A DNA stretch of 64,000 bases. Origin: Cryptomeria japonica. Taxonomy: Eukaryota > Streptophyta > Pinopsida > Cupressales > Cupressaceae. The position numbers and the translations under genes are program-made. Below are positions 11,196-22,170 of the stretch, in pieces. The first letter of the stretch is position 1; every line of letters starts with the position of its first letter. The notes beneath the pieces are model-generated. The model saw only the letters and a program-made list of their open reading frames with translations. It did no database searches and was not told the DNA's origin. The stretch is from assembly GCF_030272615.1 (NCBI RefSeq), contig NC_081413.1, positions 555,297,136 to 555,361,135 of the forward strand, given 5' to 3'.

Positions 11196-11824
11196 CTTTG
11201 ACCTTGGCAGAGCAATGATTTAATTAAATATGTCTCCATTCATTGAAGCTTAGTGCCTAGTTAGAAACTTCATATGCAGTCTTATTGGATTCCGTGTAAA
11301 CATGCATAACTTTGGATTGAAGAAAGATCCAAAGAATGATTTTACTCTCCTCGATAATTTTTTTGATATGCCATGAGATATCAACCTCTCCATTAAGAAT
11401 ATCCACAATTAATTTTGATTCCCCTTCTAGGACTATTTTCTAATAGTTAAGTTTCTTCAATATTTTCAAACCCCATGAAGCAACAAGGGCTTCTACATTA
11501 TTGTCGGTACCCACTCCTAAGTTTTTCCCATAACATTCTATAGGTCTTCCTTTATAATCTCTTATGACATCCTCACACCAAAAATCCTAGGGTTGCCTTT
11601 GGATAAACCATCAAAGTTGCATTGGACCCACCCTTCTATAGGGGGCGCCATTTACTCATATTCCTTAAGAAGATTTTATTCCAGTTTATCTTAGTAAGAT
11701 CCTTTTCTATCCCCAACACTTGTTTCAGTCTCATCTCTAAATAAGATAACAATTTTTTTTTAGAATCCATATGAAGCAACATTAATGTTTTCTCTGATTT
11801 GTTGTTTTATGATAAGAAACAAGT
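11196..11824 (-). pseudogene. LINE C-terminal RNase H-like domain (RVT_3 type), left part
   Basis: The minus strand encodes, across frameshifts, WVQCNFDGLSKGNP near 11640-11600, then segments resembling GRPIECYGKNLG, NNVEALVAS and IVLEGESKLIVDIL, ending near NKTAYEVSN. That order (xxNFDGAxKGNPG, then EA, then EGDSxxxI, then Nxx AxxxxN) is the RNase H-like module at the C-terminus of plant L1-type LINEs. The upstream linker (LLHMDSKKKLLSYLEMRLKQ) continues across copia A at 18168. Several stops make it non-functional. Copia A inserted into it with target CAAGT. Confidence 0.75.
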
Positions 11825-12244
11825 TGTTAGTGTAGACTTTTATTTTCCTAGTTGGGTTTATATTTTTTCCTTTTCCTAGGTTTTTTCTACACTTTAATTA
11901 AGCTTTCTTAGGTTAAAGAAAGTGAGTTTAATTAGTGAGCGGGTGGTTTTAGGTGTCAATATCCTACAAGGGAGGTGGCATTCACTATCCTTAACCCACA
12001 TATTGGCATCTCCCTATAGGTCCATTTTGCCACCTCTCCCCTCTCTCTTGCCTATATAAACTCACTACCTATCTTGTATTTTCGATCAATTGGAGATAGT
12101 AATTTGATGCTATTTTGCCTTGGACCACTTCACATCAATTTTCTCTCGGTATTGATGTTATGGTGTTCATTTCATTTGCATTTTTATTTTATCTATCTCT
12201 TTGAATTTAATTCTGGGTTGTAATATATTTCTTAGATTTTAACA
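11825..12244 (+). repeat. Copia A 5' LTR
   Basis: 420 bp, TGTTAGTGTAGAC to TTTTAACA. A TATA box TATATAAA lies at 12053-12060 and presumably drove genomic transcription. Compared with the 3' LTR it has an 11-bp extra segment near 11877. Confidence 0.92.
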
Positions 12245-12256
12245 TGGTATCAGAGT
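12245..12256 (+). other. Copia A primer-binding site
   Basis: tggtatcagagt abuts the 5' LTR. It is complementary to the 3' end of initiator tRNA-Met, the usual copia primer. Confidence 0.85.
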
Positions 12257-13479
12257 GTGTTTGGAAGATTAGATTATTTGTTGAGATCATGTAAAATCTT
12301 GTTGTGTTTTCTCTTGCATTTTGCACAATCTGGAGAACCCACAAAGGTTTATGAATAAATTCTTGTCCTTGCATGTTTGTTTGTCGCTTGATCTAGGTGA
12401 TTCCAGTGTTCTAGAAAATTTTGGGAGCATTTCTGACCCTTTCATTGTGTCTTGGAGGCTCGAAAAAGTCAAGATTGGCTTTCATTTCATCCTTTTTGGA
12501 GATCATTTGCAATAGTTACAAAAAGAGAGTTTGTAACTCAAATTTGGAAGACAGATTTCAAACGGAGCATTTTTAGTCCTAAAGGAACCTACCATTGTGT
12601 CCAAGAGGCCTCATAGACAAATTTTGATATATAATTTGCCCCATTTAGGTGTCGAGAGCCTCTAAGGCAAAAAAAAATTCCTCAGACTGTACGACCCCCT
12701 TGCATGCAATTTGAGGCATTTGTTTTTCAAAAAAAAAAAATTTAAAAAAATTAAGCACTTTGCAAGGATTGTTGCAAGCATTGTGCTAAGCACTCTAAGT
12801 GCTAGCGCCAGCACTAAGCACTAATAAGCACTAGTCGCTCATATAGCGGTTGCGGTCGGTAGTCGCTAGCGGCTTACAGACCTCTAGCAGACCAGCGCCA
12901 CCTGTCGCCTATTTTCGCCTCCTGTGGTGCCTAACTACCACCTCCACCAATGACACCGCCAGTTAGCCACCAAGGCTCCTCCTAAGGCCCCTAAATAGGC
13001 CATTTTTTTTCAAATTTGCATAACTTGGGCAAACAGAGGTGGATTTTTTCAAACGAGATATCGACAGAAAGCTAGGGATGACATCTTCGCTTTGAAGGAA
13101 GTTTGGGTCAGATTTTTTGTTTTTTTCCCTATTTTTTGCAGGTTGAAGTCTAGAATTGCTAATTTCTTTGTATGGCCATAACTTTTACCCTGATGCATTG
13201 CTTTTCGAAAATGAATAGGCATCAGAAAGGTGGTGAAGAGCACTACATAGCTACAGGGCTTATTTTTCTAGATTTTATCTTTGGTTCACTTTGTATCATA
13301 ATTTTTAATTTTTTCCATTGTGAGCCTATTAAGTATTGTAACTTGGAAAAAGCTCTATAAATGAACTAAACTATAAAGTTCCCAACTTGTAATATCTGGG
13401 GGCAAGTCTCATGTGCTCTCTTTGTGCTTGTGTTTTTCTCTCTTTTCTGCACAAAAAACAATTTACTTTATGCATTCAA
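12257..13479 (+). other. Copia A untranslated leader
   Basis: About 1.2 kb between the primer-binding site and gag without a coding frame. It contains a cluster of aagcact/agtgct words (about 12750-12835) and a C-rich segment (12885-13000). Confidence 0.6.
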
Positions 13480-14440
13480 ATGGAACAAACAACCATTCCA
13501 ATACTCACACCCTATAACTACTTTGAGTGGAAGTCAAAAATGACAATCTATCTTAAGAATTTGGGGTTGTTTAGAGTAACTATGGGTCTTGAAACTGAAC
13601 CATCACTAATTGCAGAAAAGCCAAAATGGTTTAACAAATGTGACAAATCTTATGGTGCTCTATGCATGTATGTATCTCCTGATCTTCTTTTCATGTTGAA
13701 TTTGCTACAACTCCAAATGATGTATGGACAACTTTAGAAGGGTTATTTGGTAAACAAGATAAATTAAGGGGACACCAATTGGAGAATGAGCTAATAGGGT
13801 TGAATCCATGTAATTTTGATACAATTTAGGACTTCTTCACAAAACTAACTTAGGCTATAAGATTGCAATTGAAGGCATGTGGGATAGACAAGAAAGATTT
13901 GTAATTGATTCTAAGATTTCTTTCCAAATTATTTAGTTTTTGTTTCTACATTCTATGCCACAAAAAGTGCCTTAGGAACCAGCTATTAATTTCCTTCTCT
14001 TGATGATTTTGCAAATGAACACAAAAAAATAAGATAAGCTTATTCAAATGGTCTCAATTAAGCCCTCTAAATCTCATGCATTGGCTGCAAATTAGGCCAC
14101 AAAAGATTAAAAAAGGGCCTTCTAAGAAAGAAAAGAAACAAAAGAACCAAGGAGAAAAGAAGTAAGAATAGAAACCAACTGCACCAAAAGAAGCTAATGA
14201 TGCATCTTGTTCAAAAGGTGATAAGCCCAAGAAGGAGAAAACTAAGTGTTCCTATTGTAAGAAGAATGGTCACGATGAGAATAAATGTCTGAAGAAGCAA
14301 ATTGATCACTTGTCTCATCTTATTGAAAAGAACAACATCAAGGTGCCTGATTCTATCAAACCAAGTTCATCTCAAGAATCTTCAAAGGCTAAGGGGAAAG
14401 AAAAGGGCAAGGATCTAGCTGTTGTTGCTTCATAGCCTAA
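13480..14440 (+). pseudogene. Copia A gag (broken)
   Basis: ATG at 13480 opens MEQTTIPILTPYNYFEWKSK, a typical copia Gag start (YxxWKxxMxxYL). The frame shifts near 13690, and the product continues in another frame (FATTPNDVWTTLEGLFGK) and then through further stops. A zinc knuckle CSYCKKNGHDENKC (CX2CX4HX4C) is intact near 14250-14290. Gag would form the virus-like particle; the frameshifts make this copy non-functional. Confidence 0.8.
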
Positions 14441-15940
14441 TTCCTAATTATTGACTTAGGTGATTCGAACCACATGGCTTCATCAAAATATTGTTTTTCC
14501 TCCTTGGAGTCATGTTCTATGTCATCTATTCTATTGGGTGATGATATTCCTACGAAAGTGCATAGGAGAGGGTCTGTTAATGTGGGTCAAGGAACATTTC
14601 AGGATGTTCTTTGTGTTCCATATTTGTCAACTAATCTCCTATCTATCTATCAGATCACTCACATTGGCTCTAGACAATGGGTTGAGTTAACTCCACTCAT
14701 GGTTATAAACAATGAGATGCATAATGGGTCTACAATTGCAATGGGAAAGGCAGATTATCAGTCCAAACTGTATCACATTTCTCACTTTGTTCCTGATTCT
14801 CCTTCACTTGCATTGCTTGCTCACTCAGATGAGGTCAGTCATTTGTGGCATTAACAGTTTGGCCACTTGAACTACCACTACTTGCAGTAGCTCAGTCAAA
14901 ATGACATGATTATAGGGTTTCCTTCTATTAGATTTTCTGATGGAGTTTGTCAAGGCTGCATTCTTGGCAAACATCTTGAAGAAAAATTTGATAAAATCAA
15001 AGCATGCAGAGCCACACAACTTTTGGAGCTAGTACACAGTGATTTGGTGGGACCATTTCCACATCCTTCTTTCAGTAGGGCCAAATATGTCTTGACATTC
15101 ATTGATGATTTTTCCCGGTACACCTTTGTATATTTTCTCAAATAAAAGTTTGAGGTCTTTGAGTCTTTTCAAGAATTCAAAGCTTTTGCAGAAAAACAAT
15201 CAAGAAAATCCATCAAGGTTCTGCACATTGATAATGGGGGGATTATGTCAACCAAAAGTTTGAGCAGTTTTGTAACTTAGAAGACATTAATTTTCAACAC
15301 ACACTTGCCTACACTCCACAACAAAATGGAGTTGCAGAATGTAAGAACTGGTCCTTGAAGGAAATGGTTAATTGTATGATTCACTCCTGATCATTGGCAC
15401 CTTAGTATTGGGAAGAGGCCATCAATTGTGCATGTTATATCTAGAATCAGGTTCCTCATCGAGCTATGAAGGGGGTAACTCCTTTTCAATCTTGGATTGG
15501 TCGAAAACCCACAGACAAACAACTTCGAGTGTTTGGGTCTATTGCATAGGCCCACATTCCATCAGAGAAACACAAGGCTATGGATCCACAAAGAAATCCT
15601 TGTTTATTTTTTGGGTATCCAAATGGTGTCAAAGGCTGCAAGCTTCTCCATCCTACCACACATGAGATTTTCATTGAGGGGAGTGTTTGTTTTGAAGAGG
15701 ATACTTCCAATTCTTCTTCCACCACTTCTCCATCTTTCTTTCCTATGGAGACATTGTAACTTCATGATGATAGTTCTTTTAAGGATTTTAATCCTCCTGA
15801 TCCTTTTAAGGAGTCTTCTTCCTCCACTTTAGATTATGATGGTGAGTATTCATCGTCATCCTCTCTTAGTCATCATTCAGAGGGTGATTATTCTCCTCTA
15901 GATTCTCCTCATTCTCCAGTTGCTAGGCCTCTTTGGGCTT
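14441..15940 (+). pseudogene. Copia A protease and integrase (broken)
   Basis: The protease region reads IIDLGDSNHMASS: the aspartate of the D-S-G site is present but the motif is DLG. Integrase follows: a GAG-pre-integrase zone ending CQGCILGK, then LVHSDLVGP (first catalytic Asp), LTFIDDFSRYTFVYFLK, a stop, LHIDNGG (second Asp) and QNGVAECKNW (Glu), in shifting frames. Triad residues are visible but the polyprotein is interrupted many times. Confidence 0.8.
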
Positions 15941-17520
15941 GTCAGAAATTGGATTCAGTAGGTGATTGGGCTGGTGATCCTTCAGATGAGAGAAGAACAA
16001 GGTCACAATTCAAGCATGCTCCACATCTCTTCTTTGCTACAACTTTTTATCCACAGGCCTTTCAGGAAGCTTCAAGTGTCCCTGAGTGGGATGTTACTAT
16101 GCAAGAGGAGTTCAATTCCTTGAAAAGGAACCGTAATTGGGATTTAGTCCCTCTTCCTAAGGGAAGGAAACTTGTTCAGTGCAAGTGGATCTATCAAAAA
16201 AAAATTTTTGCAGATGGGTCGATTGATAAGTATAAGGCTCGCCTTGTCGGAAAAGGATTCTCCCAAGGTCTTGGGATTGACTACTTTGAGACTTTTTCTC
16301 CAATTGCCAAGGTGAATTCCATCCAACTTGTTCTTGCTATTGTTGTAGCCTGTCGTTGGAAAGTTCATTAGATGGATGTGAAGAGTGCTTTTCTTCATGG
16401 TGACCTTCATGAGGATATATATGGATCAACCATAGGGGTTCTTCCAGGATCCTTCACTTGTTTGTTGCCTTTGGAAGTTTCTTTGTGGCCTTAAACTGGC
16501 CTCTCAAACCTGTTATGCCAAGATGGAATGCTTCCTTCTATCAGTTGGGTTCACTCGGTGCCATTTTGATCCGAACATCTATATTTTGCAACAAGATAAT
16601 ACTCTCACCTTCCTTGTTCTCTATGTTGATGACTTGTTGATCACATGGAGTCAAGACATCTCTCATCAAGGTAGTCAAAACTACCCTTCATGATCATTTA
16701 TTGATGTTTGAATTTGGCCTACTCCACTACTTCTTAGGGATAAAGGTCACCCAATCATCTTTTGGTATCTTCATGGACAACCTAAGTATGCTCTTGATAT
16801 TCTCTCTAGATTTCGCATCGCTGATTGTAAGCCTGCACTGACTCCATTTCTATCAAAGGTCAAACTTGAGGCTTCTTGTTATTCACCCTTGGTGGATGCT
16901 ACCTTGTATCGCCAATTGGTTGGTAGCCTCATATATTTGACTCACATGAGGCCTGATATTTCATATGCCATGGTTCTGGTCTCCAGGTTCATGCAGGAGC
17001 CACATGAGTTGCATTAGAAAGAAACTAAGTGAATTCTTCACTACGTTCAAGGTACTCATAGTAATGGGATTCATTATGCAGTGGGCGTAGATATTAACTT
17101 GGTGGGATGCACTGATTTGGATTGGGCAGGCGATTCTCAAGATCGCAAGTCTACTTCAGGGTATAGCTTTTCTCTTGGTTTTGTTCTAGTTTCTTGGTCG
17201 AGCAAGAAACAACCTGCTATTGCTCTTTCATCCACTGAGGCTGAGTATCAAGAAGCAGTTAATGTTGCTATTGAGGCCATTTGGCTTCAGAACATTCTTG
17301 CTAAGTTTGGCATTTCCTTTCAAAATCCTACAATCATCTTTTGTGACAACCAAAGTACCATTCAAATTTCTCAATCCGGTCCATCATCAGTAGACCAAGC
17401 ACATTGAGATTCACATGCACTACATTTGGGAGTTGATTCATAAGAAGGTTCTTGGTCTTCAGTACTGTCAGACATAAGATCAGACTGCAAACATATTCAC
17501 CAAACCCTTCAGTGAGAGCA
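15941..17520 (+). pseudogene. Copia A reverse transcriptase and RNase H (broken)
   Basis: The open block 15949-16371 contains EWDVTMQEEFNSLKRNRNWD, KWIYQKKIFADGSIDKYKAR and GIDYFETFSPIAKV, a classic copia RT. After frame changes come LYVDDLLIT (the YVDD catalytic box, intact) and MRPDISYAM. RNase H is open at 17081-17407 (LDWAGDSQDRKSTSGYSF, SSTEAEYQEA, CDNQSTIQIS). Stops between the blocks, such as after ACRWKVH, inactivate it. Confidence 0.88.
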
Positions 17521-17546
17521 AGTTCATTCACTTGAGAGATTTTATT

Positions 17547-17749
17547 GGGGTGTGGAAAGTGTCCTCTTTTGGGGGGACTTCTTAGTTCCTTCTTTCTTTC
17601 TCTCTCTATTTTGGGGGGGGTACTCTCTTTTGTTGTGGGGGGGGTGTTCTTCTCTGTTGGGGGGGGGGATACTATGTACATGGTTACCTCATCAGGCTTC
17701 ATTTTTTGGGACCCATATTTTCACCCACCTAAGTTATGCTTAAGGGGGT
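17547..17749 (+). other. Copia A G-rich 3' region and polypurine tract
   Basis: The tract holds G runs at 17571-17576 (6), 17613-17620 (8), 17637-17644 (8) and 17659-17668 (10), followed at 17741-17749 by taagggggt, the polypurine tract next to the 3' LTR. The runs could form a G-quadruplex in the plus-sense RNA. Confidence 0.65.
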
Positions 17750-18162
17750 TGTTAGTGTAGGCTTTTGTTTTCCTAGTTGGGTTTAGATTTTTCCCTTTTC
17801 CTACACTTTTATTGAGCTTGCTTAGGTTAAATAAAGTGAGTTTAATTAGTGAGTGGGTGGTTTGAGGTGTCGACATCCTACAAGGGAGGTGGCATTTCCT
17901 ATCTTTAACCCCCATAGTGGCCTCTCCCTAATGGTCCATTTTGCCACCTCTCGCCTCTCTCTTGCCTATATAAACTCACCACCTAGCTTGTATTTTTGAT
18001 ATAGTTGGAGATAGTAATATGATTCTATTTACCCTTGGAGAAATTCACATTAGTTTTATCTCAGTATCGTTGTTATGCTATTTATTTCATTTTCATTTAC
18101 ATTTTATTTGATCTATCTCTTTCAATTCAATTTTGGGTTTAATCTATTTCTCAAATTTAACA
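17750..18162 (+). repeat. Copia A 3' LTR
   Basis: 413 bp, TGTTAGTGTAGGC to TTTAACA. The TATA box is at 17967-17974. It is flanked on the right by the CAAGT duplication. Confidence 0.92.
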
Positions 18163-18167
18163 CAAGT

Positions 18168-18355
18168 CAGTAGTAGATTTGGATTGTTCCCTAAAATGAA
18201 ATTATTTCTTTCTTTCCATAACCCCCAATAGACAAAAGGGGGAATTTGTCTCTAGAGATCAAAAACAACTAGGTGGTAAAAAGGGCATAAGCTCCAAATG
18301 TACAGAAACTATTTATCAATGGTGAGGATGTTATGATGAACACCAATCCACCAAA
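18168..18355 (-). pseudogene. LINE ORF2 middle part, continuation of the minus-strand LINE
   Basis: On the minus strand this encodes WWIGVHHNILTIDK, FLYIWSLCPFYHLVV and YWGLWKERNNFILGN. This is the linker between the zinc-finger-like RVT zone and RNase H in plant LINEs (the WKERNxRIF motif is diagnostic). It joins in order to the segment left of copia A. Near 18355 it meets, head to head, a plus-strand LINE segment. Confidence 0.7.
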
Positions 18356-18580
18356 AGTTTGCAAACGAAACTATATTGTTTGGTCAAGCATGTAGAAGAG
18401 AAGCTAGGGTGATTCAATGATCCCTCTTGGAAGCAAACAACAATGCCTTAGGACAAAAGATTAATTTGAGAAAATATGGCATTTTCTTTCTCAACACCCA
18501 ACTAGGACTGCAACTTGATATTGCAAGGATCCTAGGCTTAGGAGTGGCCAATGTCCCATCAAAATTATTGGGGATGACTC
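18356..18580 (+). pseudogene. LINE ORF2 reverse transcriptase, first piece
   Basis: The plus strand reads FANETILFGQACRREARVI, then EANNNALGQKINLRKYGIFF and ILGLGVANVPSKLLGM. This matches the catalytic FADD box and thumb of plant LINE RT (FADDTxLFG ... LGxxxxxxKYLG), with the two catalytic aspartates changed to Asn-Glu. Copia B interrupts it, and the reading resumes at 34112. Confidence 0.8.
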
Positions 18581-20023
18581 TGTTGGCATTTTGAATTTGT
18601 TTGGCATTTTGCATAGAGATTGCATTAATGATATGTTGTCATTGATGTTAATTAAACTGGTAAAAGGTATTCATGTTATTGTTGATATTGTTGTTTTTGA
18701 TATTGGCTTGTAATTGGTAAGAAGAGAGTTGTACAAGATGTTGTAACCGGTGTATGTAAAGTTTGTGAGTTGAACCGGTGAACTGGTGTGAAGGGTTAAA
18801 CCTTTATATGTAATGTAACTGATAAACCCTATCAGTTGTTAAACCCTAACCGATCAAGTTTGTTGGTTTATTATCTGATGAGCGGTAATGATGGAGACAC
18901 GTGTGATCAATGTATCAGGATAAATTCAAATTGGTTTGGTGTGTTTTCTTATTGTGTAGGGAAGGAGCAAAGTGGATTGCATTTAATGCATAACATGTGA
19001 TGAGTTAAAAAATCCAATGGAGCGGTGATCATGTAGTGGTTGGAATTGTCTTGAAGAATGTGAAGAGATTGTTATGATTTCTAACGTTCAAGATTGAATT
19101 GACTTGTTTGTAATCTCAATGATGAGAATTAGGTTTTTGTTATGTTACCGACCTAATTGATTTGTATTTAAGGTCGATGAAGTTGTTTGTAAAGGTTGTT
19201 GGCAAGGTTAATAGAAAACCTATTGAGTGTGTGGTTTCCCAACTAGTGAATGGATCTACGCTTTGAGTGAAGGCAGATTGAAGCTTAGAAGGATTTGATC
19301 AAGCAAAGATAGTGCTACTCAAACAGATCAAGAAAACCTGTTGTTTTCTAACAATTATAGCAGAAGTAAAATCTCTTAACCGGGTAAGCTCTAACAAGCT
19401 TGGTTACTCATTAAATCCTCTAACAAGGTGCTCCATTAGCTTGGATTCTTAAATCCTCTAGTGAGGTTACTCCTAACAGGTTATTGTGCTTCTAACAAGG
19501 CATATTTGTAAATCCCTTATCTGGGTGATTCCTAACCGAAATTAGCTATTAACAGGACTTATTGTAAAGTTCTAGCAGGCTTTGGCTCCTAACAGGGTGA
19601 ACTTCGAAAGAGTTCAGATAGCTATCCTTGTGAGTCCCATCTCACTATGGTTTTTACCTATTTGGGTTTTCCACATATAAACATTTGTGTCAAGTGGTGA
19701 ATGCTTTTGTGGTAGTGATCTTATTTGTTAATTTGATTAACTTATGATAAGGCATGTTAAGTATAAGCATTGAGAGATGAATATGTTGAACTATGATTAA
19801 GCATTGTTGATCTTAACAAGATTGAAGGTGTTTACTGTTAAAGTTGTCATAACAATTAAACCAGTTAATGTCAAGTATTCCTATGAATATTGATCTTGAC
19901 TGAGATATGTTTACTTTTTTTGATTGAGTTTGAGTTTGGGAACTTTGTATTAGTTTTTCAATATACTGATTCACCCCCCCTCTTAGTATTCTACTAGATA
20001 CTTATTCTTTCATCATACGATCA
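18581..20023 (+). repeat. Copia B 5' LTR
   Basis: 1443 bp. It contains a run of aaatcc/ctaacaagg/gggt words (19370-19610) that form short imperfect repeats. A C7 tract at 19974-19980 lies close to the 3' end of the LTR. A possible TATA-like tatttaag sits near 19165. Confidence 0.92.
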
Positions 20024-20025
20024 AT

Positions 20026-20037
20026 TGGTATCAGATC
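20026..20037 (+). other. Copia B primer-binding site
   Basis: tggtatcagatc, two bases after the LTR. It matches the initiator tRNA-Met primer site with one mismatch. Confidence 0.8.
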
Positions 20038-20094
20038 TTCTCAGGTCCTCTTAATCTAAAAGTGTAACAACTTGAGGAAAAGATCTTGTAGATC

Positions 20095-21156
20095 ATGATG
20101 AAGAAAGAAGGTCTGAAGTTTAACAAAGATAACTATAGAATATGGAGTGACAGAATAAAGATTTACATTAAGAGTCTTGGTAGTCAGTATTGGGATCATA
20201 TAGAACATAAGTATACTACACCTACTGGACACCTGACTGATGATTAGAAGAAAGAACACCAAGAAAATCACTAGGCATTAGAAGCTATTATCATTTCCCT
20301 ATCAGATGCTGAATATGTAGATGTTCATGGTCTTGAAAATACATATGAAGTATGGAAGAAACTTGAAGATATTTATAGTAGTAATGAGCATGTCAAGATT
20401 GCTAAAGAAGAGAGTTTAAGAGGCAAGTTTGATGACATGAGAATGTTTGAAGGTGAGAACATCTAACAGTATGGTCAAAGAATCAAAGAGATAGTTGGAG
20501 AGATAAAGAGTGCAGGAGGGAAAGTGGAAGATGCCACAGTAATCAATAAGGTACTGAGAACCCTGCTATCGATCTATGATATCTGAGTTGCAGCTATTCA
20601 GGAGATGAAATCCATTGACAAGACAAAGGTAACTCTTGACTCTATTATTGGCAAACTTACTGCTTTTGAAATAAATGGATATGATGGTAGAGTACATAAA
20701 TCAGAATCTGCATTTAAATCAGAATCTGCATTTAGAGCTTCTGTCTCTAACCCATATGTGAGAAGAAGTAGAGATATCGACCATAGTTATGAATCTAGAT
20801 CCAGCAAAGATGTTGATGATGAAGACAACTTAGTGGAACTTGAAGAATTGTTGGCAAAACGTCTGCCTATAGGCACTGGTAAATATAGAGGTAAGCTACC
20901 TTTAAAATGTTTTGCATGCAACAAGATTGGTCATATAGCAGAAAACTGCCCTAATGGTGAAAATGATTGCAAGAGAGAAAAATTTAAGAAGTGCAAGGGT
21001 AAAGGCAAGAGGGATTGTCTCGTAGCTATTGATAGTGGTATTACTGATGATGAATCTAATGATGATGCTAGTGAAGATATCATGTTTGTAGCAATTAAGG
21101 AAGAAGTATCAGATCAGAAGGCACTAGTATCCAAAATGGATAACTCTGATGATTAG
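20095..21156 (+). pseudogene. Copia B gag (stops in frame)
   Basis: ATG at 20095 opens MMKKEGLKFNKDNYRIWSDR, the NYxxWxxR copia Gag start. The frame stays the same throughout but carries stops (tag, tag, taa, tga between 20240 and 20590). The last 183 codons (20605-21156) are open and include the zinc knuckle CFACNKIGHIAENC, fully conserved CX2CX4HX4C, and an acidic, Lys-rich tail. Gag would assemble particles and bind RNA. Confidence 0.85.
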
Positions 21157-22170
21157 ATCATTGGTAGTGGTTGTTCACATCACATGATAGGTGATCGGAG
21201 CAAATTTCTTTCCTTGAAGGTGATGTTATCAGATTTGGCAATGACTCACCTTGTATGGTAAAAGGTAAGGGAGTTATTTCTCTTAATAGGAAGAGAAGTG
21301 TTGATGATGTCTATTGGGTTGAAGGCCTAAAGAACAATCTGTTAAGTGTGGCACAACTTAATGACAAAGGTTACCCACTGGAGTTTATAAATGGTATATG
21401 CAAAATATTTGACAACAAAGGTGAATTGATTGCAACCGGCAAACAGACCAGAGGTAATCTATTTCATCTCAATCCTAAAGTTAGTAACTGTTTGATTTCA
21501 AAAATAGATGATAGATGGCTTGGCATAGGAGATTTTTTCATATAAATTTTGATAATATTATTAAAGTAAGCAAGTCTAAGACAGTAAGAGGTCTTCCTCA
21601 GCTAGACAAACTAGTTAATGCTCTTTGTAAAGAATGCCAACTAGGAAAGATGACTTCTTCAACTTTCAAGAGCAAGTCTCTCTTAGCAGAGCACTTGTTA
21701 GATTTGGTTCATATAGACCTATGTGGACCAATAAGAACAAGAAGCATTCAAGGTGACAGATACTTCATGATCTTCACTGATGATTGTTCAAGGATGATGT
21801 GGGTCACATTCTTGAAGGATAAGAATGAAGCTTTTGGCAAATTCAAGGCATTTAGAGCCTTAGCTGAGAAAGAGAGTGGCAAAAAGATAAAATGTCTAAG
21901 AATAGATCAAGGCGGTGAATTAACTTCTACAGAGTTCACTAAATATTATGATGATAATGGTATCAAGCAGCAACTTTCTGCACCAAGGACACCACAGCAG
22001 AATGGTATAGTAGAGAGAAACAACTGGTCAATGGTTGAAGCTACTAGAACTATGTTGATACAAGGAGGTGTATCAAAAAACTTTTGGAAAGAAGTTTTAA
22101 GTACAGTTGTCTACACAATGAACCGAGTTCTGGTAAAAAGAGGTAAGGACAAAACCCCATATGAGTACTA
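21157..22170 (+). pseudogene. Copia B protease and integrase
   Basis: The protease reads IIGSGCSHHMIGD where the family has the catalytic DSG, so the aspartate is now glycine, and the residue before it is a stop. A frameshift follows. Integrase is open at 21515-22171: HRRFFHINFDN and CKECQLGK (zinc-binding HHCC), LVHIDLCGP (Asp), LRIDQGGEL (Asp) and PQQNGIVERNNW (Glu). The catalytic triad is therefore complete even though the protease is dead. Confidence 0.87.

Larger units (their letters stand above)
11825..18162 (+). mobile_element. Copia A: complete but degenerate Ty1/copia retrotransposon
   Basis: Bounded by two related LTRs (11825-12244 and 17750-18162), each TGTTAG...AACA, and by a 5-bp target-site duplication CAAGT (11820-11824 and 18163-18167). 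A primer-binding site for initiator tRNA-Met, TGGTATCAGAGT, directly follows the 5' LTR. Gene order is gag, protease, integrase, RT, RNase H, as in copia. All coding parts carry stops and frameshifts. The LTRs differ by roughly ten percent over 190 bases by eye, so the insertion is old. It interrupts a minus-strand LINE. Confidence 0.92.

Noticed and set aside
17552-17760. Overlapping Gly/Phe-rich frames in the G-rich region of copia A
   Set aside because: By-products of G and T runs next to the polypurine tract.
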